Positions 7,801-10,655 of a stretch of 10,655 bases of DNA are shown piece by piece (position 1 is the stretch's first letter; every line of letters begins with the position of its first letter). The notes below the pieces were generated by a model. The model was not told the origin of the DNA. It saw only the letters and a program-made list of their open reading frames with translations, and searched no databases. This stretch comes from Chloroflexota bacterium (GTDB lineage Bacteria > Chloroflexota > UBA6077): assembly GCA_021845945.1 (NCBI GenBank), contig JAJZRD010000128.1:1-10655 (forward strand). The letters are read 5' to 3'. A program made the translations under genes and the position numbers.

Positions 7801-7925
7801 TGGGAGACCAGGATCAGCTTCCATTTCGGCCCGGCGGGTCGCGGTCGACGAAACACGGGAAGGCGCACCTCGGCTCGAGAGTGAAGGTTCCTCCAGCCCG
7901 GGGCAACAAACATGCCAGGCGGCAC
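4878..7925 (-). CDS. Glycoside hydrolase family 38 alpha-mannosidase
   Basis: This protein of about 1015 residues is a retaining, zinc-dependent alpha-mannosidase of family GH38. It resembles bacterial MngB/2-O-mannosylglycerate hydrolase-like and SpGH38-like enzymes. The N-terminal catalytic barrel starts with LVSHTHWDREWYLPF (39-53); H44 and D46 are expected zinc ligands. The nucleophile and third ligand is D156 in GYMPDPFGH (152-160). LLMNGDDHMFP (244-254) is the conserved block near the acid/base, and NQPHDSICGCS (381-391) supplies the last zinc ligand, H384. The central helical domain and C-terminal beta-rich domains follow to the end, at normal length. No signal peptide is seen, so a cytoplasmic enzyme acting on imported or recycled mannosides is likely. 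The start is uncertain: GTG 7925 and ATG 7913 differ by four residues, neither has a good Shine-Dalgarno, and the first 35 residues are poorly conserved. It is divergent from a GT9 gene and upstream of the AI-2E gene. Confidence 0.95.
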   Translation of the reverse strand: MPPGMFVAPGWRNLHSRAEVRLPVFRRPRPAGPKWKLILVSHTHWDREWYLPFQRFRALLVEAVDSLLEIMATSPEYRYFTLDGQTIVLEDYLEVRPDREQQLRALIGEGRILIGPWYVMPDEFLVSGESLVRNLMEGRRTASRFGPVMKIGYMPDPFGHVGQMPQILRGFGIDSAVLWRGIGSELRHNEALWEAPDGSRVLLEHMPRGYANAAVLPTAPDVLMERLSHLRAELEPGATTPYLLLMNGDDHMFPQPEVPAILAEANRRLRDAEMIDGTLPMMIQEVREAAAALGVEWETLKGELRSSERAHILAGVLSSRMNLKQRNFRCQALLERWAEPFSCFAALLPSGPGASRSLEAGRMARDAPGLLRLAWRYLLMNQPHDSICGCSVDQVHQEMRTRYDWCEQVAEPVVARALDLLADSIDTESPLRSGQGRGALAVFNSESGPRTDFVEATAQLPAEPEETVLVGPDGNAVPYQLLRAHQTELAGGTLSRPELQGYLRLAGPGRDWPRWKLRIIEKVVRTALRGRMPDLVVSTMDVVPGTDPATVEIDLEMAAGKEHDYDALATGLRQLSSLVDRGDARFFRFRVHRRDQVEVGFVANDVPAHGLKLFRFETVRPTPPMPPHSHEEATLENEFLSLQVSRRDGSVRLIDRETGAIHWGINSFVDGGDAGDEYTYSPPLEDLVIQSPGELPAITVEEMGPARRRIRVESVLLLPVGLTEDRRARSRETVPCPVTSWLSIYPGVPRLDVRTSFANRVEDHRLRVHFPTSLQARYSHAEGHFAVLRRPIEAVAGGPGWVEHPATSQPQLAFVDVNDGESGLLVANRGLPEYDVALLERGPCIALTLLRCVGWLSRGDLVTRQGDAGPSIPTPGAQMPGVHTFEYSVIPHAGGWEQAIRQAHWFARPLRARWTAAHPGPLGAEVSFLAISPANLVLSAVKRAEDGGDDLIVRLYNTTEQAAEGVLRSIFPLESAELTNLAEEQGEDLPVAEGQTLRFPVDAHQIVTLRLTPAK

Positions 7926-7978
7926 GTCGATTGCCTACGGGTCCTTCCGATCCATTCGACGTCGTCGGGGAGCCGCCC
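7926..7978. other. Short divergent intergenic region (mannosidase / GT9)
   Basis: Only 53 bp separate the two divergent start codons as called. I find no convincing -35/-10 pair in either direction. Either the promoters extend into the poorly conserved first codons of the mannosidase, or its true start lies further inside the gene. Confidence 0.5.
7967..7972 (+). promoter_or_regulatory. Ribosome binding site for the GT9 gene
   Basis: GGGGAG lies 6 nt before ATG 7979. It supports that start over an in-frame upstream start at 7931 whose 16 extra residues do not look like part of the family. Confidence 0.6.
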
Positions 7979-9121
7979 ATGAAGTCCGGTAACCACGAAG
8001 AGCGTCGCCTTCTGCTGATCCCCTTTGCGCCGGGGATTGGGGACGTGGTGATGATGGAGCCTTTGCTCCGCGCCGTGTGCGCGCAGCTGCCTGAGTGGCG
8101 GGTGACCATGGTTGCCCGGGAGTATGCCGCCGACCTGCTGCAGCCCGGCGAGTACGAGCTGGCGAGCCCCCGCTACTTCGTGACGGAGCCCCCTTCGCCG
8201 CTGCGTCCGCTGGACCGGCTGATCCCTCGCCGCCTGCTAGCCTGGGCGGCGAAGCCGGCGATGGCCCTGGACCTCGGCCCCTTCCAGCGAGCGATCAACC
8301 TCTTCTGGGTCTGGGAGAGCCGGATGCCCTTCGACCGGTGGTGGACGCCTCAGTGGCCTCCTCGGGTGGGGGTTCGCCACACGGTGGACATGCTGGCCGA
8401 CCACCTGGAGGTCGAGTTGGGCATCCGGATCCCCGAAGCGGATCGGGTGCCGAGGCTGGAGCCGTTTCCGGAGGCGGCCGACTGGGCTGATCGCTACCTC
8501 CGGGACAACCGGTGGCACGGGCGGCCGCTGGTCTCCCTGGTGGTATCGGCGGCGAATGCCCTCAAGTGGTGGGCGGTGCCCAAGTGGGCCGAGCTGAACG
8601 ACGGCTTGGTCAGGCTCGGGTGCGACACCCTGCTGGTGGCGCCTCAGGACCATCCCCACGCGCGGCAGGTGTACGAAGCCTGCGGTGCGAGACCGCTGTG
8701 GCCCGAGGTCGGGCTTCGACAGATGGCGGCCCTGCTGGCGCGGAGCGCTGCGGTCGTCGGCATCGATACCGGGCCGCTGCACGTGGCCGCGGCGCTGGGG
8801 GTCCCCTGGGTTGGGCTGTACGGAGCCAGCAACCCCGCTCTGATAGGCCCCTACGAGTGGCAAAAGGGTCGAGCCCTGGTGGCCCGGTTTCTCAAGCCCG
8901 AGAGCTGCAGGCAGTGCTGGCAGGCCTTCAAGAACCGGGAGCGTCGCTGTGCGACGCTCTCCTCCACCGGCTGCGCGACGCTGATATCGGCCCGGGAGGT
9001 GCTGGAAACGGTGGAGACCCTCCGCGGCGGCACAGGGTTTGCATCCCCTCATGACCCTCGGTCGCACGATCGAAGACGACTGGAAAGCGCCGTCGACGAA
9101 GACGCCCGGCGCGGGGAGTAG
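7979..9121 (+). CDS. Glycosyltransferase family 9 (heptosyltransferase-like)
   Basis: This 380-residue GT-B fold transferase belongs to family GT9 (ADP-heptose:LPS heptosyltransferase relatives). It has the N-terminal nucleotide-fold start LLLIPFAPGIGDVVMMEPLL (11-30), where GxGDxxxxxPxLRA is the family's acceptor-site loop, a central HTVDMLADHLEVELGI segment (134-149), and the C-terminal donor-binding signature GIDTGPLHVAAALGVPWVGL (261-280). The C-terminal cysteines C310, C313, C324 and C332 form the common GT9 CxxC...C...C pattern. The protein is expected to be cytoplasmic, at the inner face of the membrane. In organisms without classical LPS, GT9 enzymes build other surface glycans or glycolipids, so the donor and acceptor are unknown. 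The last 30 residues (RSHDRRRLESAVDEDARRGE and preceding) extend past the usual family end and look disordered. The next gene begins 4 nt after the stop, implying translational coupling. Confidence 0.92.
   Translation: MKSGNHEERRLLLIPFAPGIGDVVMMEPLLRAVCAQLPEWRVTMVAREYAADLLQPGEYELASPRYFVTEPPSPLRPLDRLIPRRLLAWAAKPAMALDLGPFQRAINLFWVWESRMPFDRWWTPQWPPRVGVRHTVDMLADHLEVELGIRIPEADRVPRLEPFPEAADWADRYLRDNRWHGRPLVSLVVSAANALKWWAVPKWAELNDGLVRLGCDTLLVAPQDHPHARQVYEACGARPLWPEVGLRQMAALLARSAAVVGIDTGPLHVAAALGVPWVGLYGASNPALIGPYEWQKGRALVARFLKPESCRQCWQAFKNRERRCATLSSTGCATLISAREVLETVETLRGGTGFASPHDPRSHDRRRLESAVDEDARRGE
9113..9118 (+). promoter_or_regulatory. Ribosome binding site favouring a TTG start
   Basis: GGGGAG, inside the last codons of the GT9 gene, lies 6 nt before TTG 9125 but 18 nt before the in-frame ATG 9137. 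It therefore favours the TTG. Confidence 0.5.
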
Positions 9122-9124
9122 AGA

Positions 9125-9532
9125 TTGCCAACGATCATGGACGTGGTGGTTCTTTTCTTGCTGCTCCTGCCGGCTCTCGTGCTGCTGGCGATGATTGCCT
9201 ACAGCGCCATGCCCTGGATCAGCAAGTCGTGGCGGGAATCGGAGGAGAGGGCGGAGCAGCTGATTCGCTCGGTGCTGTCGGACGCCGAGTACGACAAGTT
9301 GAAACGCGACGGATACCTCGACATCGCCAGCCCCAGCTATCCCCAGCGGATATACCGGATCCCCTCGGGCCCCGGGACGGTGACGGTGCTGGAGAGCGGC
9401 CAGTGCGTCGCCCGGTTGTGCGTCTACTCCACCACACCCATTCCGGAGCGGGAAGCGGTCGTGATGCACAAGCTGATGATCGAAGGCAACGAGCAAGACT
9501 ACCTGCGCGCCGCCAACCACCTCCCCTGTTAG
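9125..9532 (+). CDS. Small membrane-anchored protein of unknown function
   Basis: I do not recognise a named family for this 135-residue protein. It has one strong N-terminal hydrophobic segment (about residues 6-28), an amphipathic charged stretch (34-62: KSWRESEERAEQLIRS...), and then a compact domain. That domain contains GYLDIASPSYPQRIYRIP (63-80), a beta-rich segment VTVLESGQCVARLCVY (86-101), and a C-terminal helix MHKLMIEGNEQDYLRAAN (114-131). The cysteines are C94, C99 and C135, the last being the C-terminal residue. The orientation is probably N-out with the domain in the cytoplasm, or the reverse; the sequence does not decide. TTG 9125 is preferred for its Shine-Dalgarno; ATG 9137 would remove four residues and keep the helix. 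It is 4 nt downstream of the GT9 gene and probably in its operon. It ends 22 bp from the convergent regulator with no clear terminator between. Codon-position GC pattern and the intact frame argue that it is real. Confidence 0.75.
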   Translation: MPTIMDVVVLFLLLLPALVLLAMIAYSAMPWISKSWRESEERAEQLIRSVLSDAEYDKLKRDGYLDIASPSYPQRIYRIPSGPGTVTVLESGQCVARLCVYSTTPIPEREAVVMHKLMIEGNEQDYLRAANHLPC

Positions 9533-9554
9533 GAAGAGGCCTGCCGGGCGGCGC

Positions 9555-10109
9555 TTACATTCCGCCGATGACCTGCTTCAGCCAGGATTTCGTGCCGGGG
9601 GAGCTGGGCCGCCGGAAGTGGGCCTGCAGCTCACTCAGCTCTTTCTCCACCAGCAGGGCTCGCTCTCGAGCCTCATCTCGCTCCTGGCGTACCGCCCGAA
9701 GGTAGGCGTCCATGAAGCCCAGGGACTCCTTGAGGGTGGCTATGGTCTTGTCCTTGGCTTTGAGAGTTTCATTCAGGGAGGCCAGGGAGGATGCGGCATC
9801 CTCGGGCAATGCCCTGGCCACCCTGTCGCCCTCGACTTCTCTCCGCGGGGCAGCCGCCGGGAGGGACTCCCTGTGGAGCCGGCGCTTCACCTCGTCGTAC
9901 GTTAGTCCCTGGACCAGCATGGATTTCACCCGGAGAAGGATCTCCAGATCCTCCTCTGTGTAGCGGCGCTGGGCCCACGGGGCTGAGTTCCCGATAGACG
10001 CCTTCCGTGCCGGGTCGCTCAGCTCCTTGCCGAACTGGACGCTCCAGAGCCGGAGGGTCGACGGCGCGATCCCCAGTTCTGAGGCGATTTCCCTCGGACG
10101 GTACAACAT
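9555..10109 (-). CDS. MerR-like transcriptional regulator with C-terminal coiled coil
   Basis: This 184-residue protein has an N-terminal winged helix-turn-helix of the MerR superfamily: LYRPREIASELGIAPSTLRL (2-21) is the HTH, and RRYTEEDLEILLRVKSML (48-65) plus GLTYDEVKRRL (68-78) form the wing and second helix pair. A linker (about 80-106) leads to a long predicted coiled coil (about 107-164, rich in Glu/Lys/Arg/Leu heptads). A short basic-aromatic tail, PGTKSWLKQVIGGM (171-184), closes it. There is no ligand-binding domain and no conserved metal-binding cysteine. It is therefore not a classical metal or redox MerR; similar coiled-coil forms act as DNA-organising or terminus-interacting proteins, and some are plain repressors. 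The start ATG 10109 is preceded by AGGGAGGT 3 nt away. A strong sigma-70 promoter with a palindrome over its -35 box precedes it, suggesting autoregulation. Confidence 0.85.
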   Translation of the reverse strand: MLYRPREIASELGIAPSTLRLWSVQFGKELSDPARKASIGNSAPWAQRRYTEEDLEILLRVKSMLVQGLTYDEVKRRLHRESLPAAAPRREVEGDRVARALPEDAASSLASLNETLKAKDKTIATLKESLGFMDAYLRAVRQERDEARERALLVEKELSELQAHFRRPSSPGTKSWLKQVIGGM

Positions 10110-10205
10110 GGGACCTCCCTTGGAGATACTGAGAAGGGGCTGGAGAAACGATAACAGCCGCTGAAAACGGCAAAAAGCGCCAGCAATAACGCCAAGAACG
10201 GCCGT

Positions 10206-10234
10206 AGTCTAATCCACAAAGCTGTTGATGTCAA
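10206..10234 (-). promoter_or_regulatory. Sigma-70 promoter of the MerR-like gene
   Basis: Read on the - strand: a perfect TTGACA (10229-10234), a 17-nt spacer, and TAGACT (10206-10211, four of six matches to TATAAT). Transcription would start near 10199, giving a leader of about 90 nt. This is the best promoter match in the window. Confidence 0.7.
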
Positions 10235-10235
10235 C
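10224..10235. promoter_or_regulatory. Palindrome overlapping the -35 box (candidate operator)
   Basis: GTTGATGTCAAC is a 12-bp palindrome with only the central pair unmatched, and it covers the -35 hexamer entirely. MerR-type dimers bind dyads at promoters, so autoregulation by the adjacent gene product is plausible. Classical MerR operators, however, lie in the spacer rather than over the -35, and the binding protein could be another regulator. Confidence 0.35.
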
Positions 10236-10283
10236 GTCCTTGGCCTTCCCTGGCTCATCGCGATTAAGTGGGATTGTGCTTCC

Positions 10284-10357
10284 AGTGGGCGGGGTTGTCT
10301 CAACCCCGTCGCCGGAACGAGCGAGAGGACGGGCGGGTTGAGACAACTTGCCCTACT
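10284..10357. repeat. Long inverted repeat able to form a cruciform
   Basis: The left arm 10284-10310 and right arm 10328-10357 are near-complements: the shared core is GTTGTCTCAACCC / GGGTTGAGACAAC, extended by AGT-GGGC and CGTC matches with small bulges, around a 17-nt loop. In addition the left arm is itself a palindrome (GGGGTTG-TCT-CAACCCC), so two alternative folds exist. It lies outside both predicted transcripts, between two divergent promoters. It resembles REP-type dispersed repeats of GC-rich bacteria; an insulating, supercoil-absorbing or mobile origin is possible. Confidence 0.65.
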
Positions 10358-10410
10358 GCTACAAGGTGGGTCACACCACGCATTAGGAAAGTATTAGTCA
10401 TATTGGCCGA

Positions 10411-10440
10411 TTGCGCGGTCGCGAAGTGGTTGGATAGAAT
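10411..10440 (+). promoter_or_regulatory. Candidate sigma-70 promoter of the ferredoxin gene
   Basis: TAGAAT (10435-10440, five of six matches) is preceded by an 18-nt spacer and a weak -35, TTGCGC (10411-10416, three of six). Transcription would begin near 10447. The weak -35 suggests that an activator is needed, or a chance match. Confidence 0.4.
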
Positions 10441-10454
10441 GTAGCTCCGCAAGG

Positions 10455-10500
10455 CCGCCCCGGCGCTCCCGATGATGGACGACTGCGTCCCGGGGGGCGG
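10455..10500 (+). promoter_or_regulatory. GC-rich leader hairpin before the ferredoxin gene
   Basis: CCGCCCCGG (10455-10463) can pair with CCGGGGGGCGG (10490-10500), with two extra G residues bulged, closing a 26-nt loop that contains the sequence around 10470-10485. It would lie near the 5' end of the predicted transcript, about 30 nt before the Shine-Dalgarno. No known riboswitch is recognised. Confidence 0.3.
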
Positions 10501-10542
10501 GCGATGGATTGGCCGAGACACGGACAAACGAAGGAGTGCGCG

Positions 10543-10655
10543 ATGCTGATTGACGAACAGGCCTGCAGCGGCTGCGGGGAGTGCGTGCCCTACTGCACCG
10601 TAGGTGCGATCTCCCTGGATGATGATGGCGTCTCCCGCGTCGATCTCGACGAGTG
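10543..10655 (+). CDS. 4Fe-4S ferredoxin-type protein (partial, 5' end only)
   Basis: The first 37 codons are visible and the gene continues past the right edge. The cluster motif CSGCGECVPYC has cysteines at residues 8, 11, 14 and 18 (CxxCxxCxxxC), the binding site for one [4Fe-4S] cluster, followed by the usual TVGAISLDDDG turn. A second cluster motif may begin just beyond the edge, since dicluster ferredoxins and electron-transfer subunits of oxidoreductases share this start. AAGGAG (10531-10536) lies 6 nt before ATG 10543, an excellent Shine-Dalgarno. The protein is soluble, with no signal peptide. The length and the partner enzyme cannot be known from this window; in related arrangements such proteins precede flavin- or tungsten-dependent oxidoreductase subunits. 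Confidence 0.85.
   Translation, partial: MLIDEQACSGCGECVPYCTVGAISLDDDGVSRVDLDE

Larger units (their letters stand above)
10110..10542. other. 433-bp regulatory intergenic region, no gene
   Basis: This divergent region separates the MerR-like gene from the ferredoxin gene. From left to right it holds the leader of the regulator with repeated AACGSC hexamers (10166, 10188 and 10197), its sigma-70 promoter (10206-10234), a cruciform-capable repeat (10284-10357), an AT-richer stretch with a candidate ferredoxin promoter (10411-10440), and a GC-rich hairpin in the ferredoxin leader (10455-10500). I see no convincing small ORF. Confidence 0.6.

Noticed and set aside
6178..8109. 643-aa open frame on - overlapping the GH38 gene
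   Set aside because: Same strand but different frame from the mannosidase, whose zinc and nucleophile motifs are intact; the alternative is Arg/Gly/Ala low complexity.
8237..9520. 427-aa open frame on - opposite GT9 and the small membrane protein
   Set aside because: Antisense shadow; the + strand has intact GT9 signatures and a good ribosome binding site.

Overview
This window is about 10.7 kb of GC-rich bacterial DNA and carries nine complete genes plus the start of a tenth. The GC content, the frequent GTG/TTG starts, the mix of gene families (S58 aminopeptidase, CBS-tailed site-2 protease, free-standing phosphoribosyltransferase with DUF2795, AI-2E exporter-type protein, GH38 mannosidase, GT9 transferase) and the short palindromic interspersed repeats are together most reminiscent of a Chloroflexota genome. 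That placement is an inference from gene content, not a measured one. I see no rRNA, tRNA, CRISPR array, integrase or phage gene.

Layout. On the + strand, 142-3508 holds an autoprocessing P1/S58-family peptidase, an M50 site-2 protease with two CBS domains, a PRPP-motif phosphoribosyltransferase and a DUF2795 protein. A 133-bp MITE-like palindromic element (2444-2576) sits between the protease and the phosphoribosyltransferase and supplies the protease's stop codon. A long two-part hairpin (3525-3581) separates this cluster from a convergent - strand pair, transcribed in the order GH38 alpha-mannosidase (4878-7925) then AI-2E family membrane protein (3580-4764). The mannosidase is divergent, across only about 53 bp, from a GT9 glycosyltransferase (7979-9121). 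That gene is followed 4 nt later by a small membrane-anchored protein of unknown function starting with TTG (9125-9532). A convergent MerR-like coiled-coil regulator (9555-10109, - strand) follows. A 433-bp regulatory intergenic region (10110-10542) then contains two back-to-back promoter candidates separated by a cruciform-capable repeat. It leads into a 4Fe-4S ferredoxin-type gene that runs off the right edge.

How the genes may work together. The tight pairs are phosphoribosyltransferase/DUF2795 (28 nt apart) and GT9/unknown membrane protein (4 nt apart); both are probably co-transcribed. The mannosidase and GT9 share one short divergent intergenic region, which suggests a link to surface or storage glycans, but nothing in the sequence proves it. 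The remaining neighbours look like independent housekeeping or membrane-stress genes.

I do not see a convincing new multi-gene system. The most unusual items are the MITE-like element and its effect on the protease C-terminus, the unknown protein downstream of GT9, and the structured intergenic region upstream of the ferredoxin gene.
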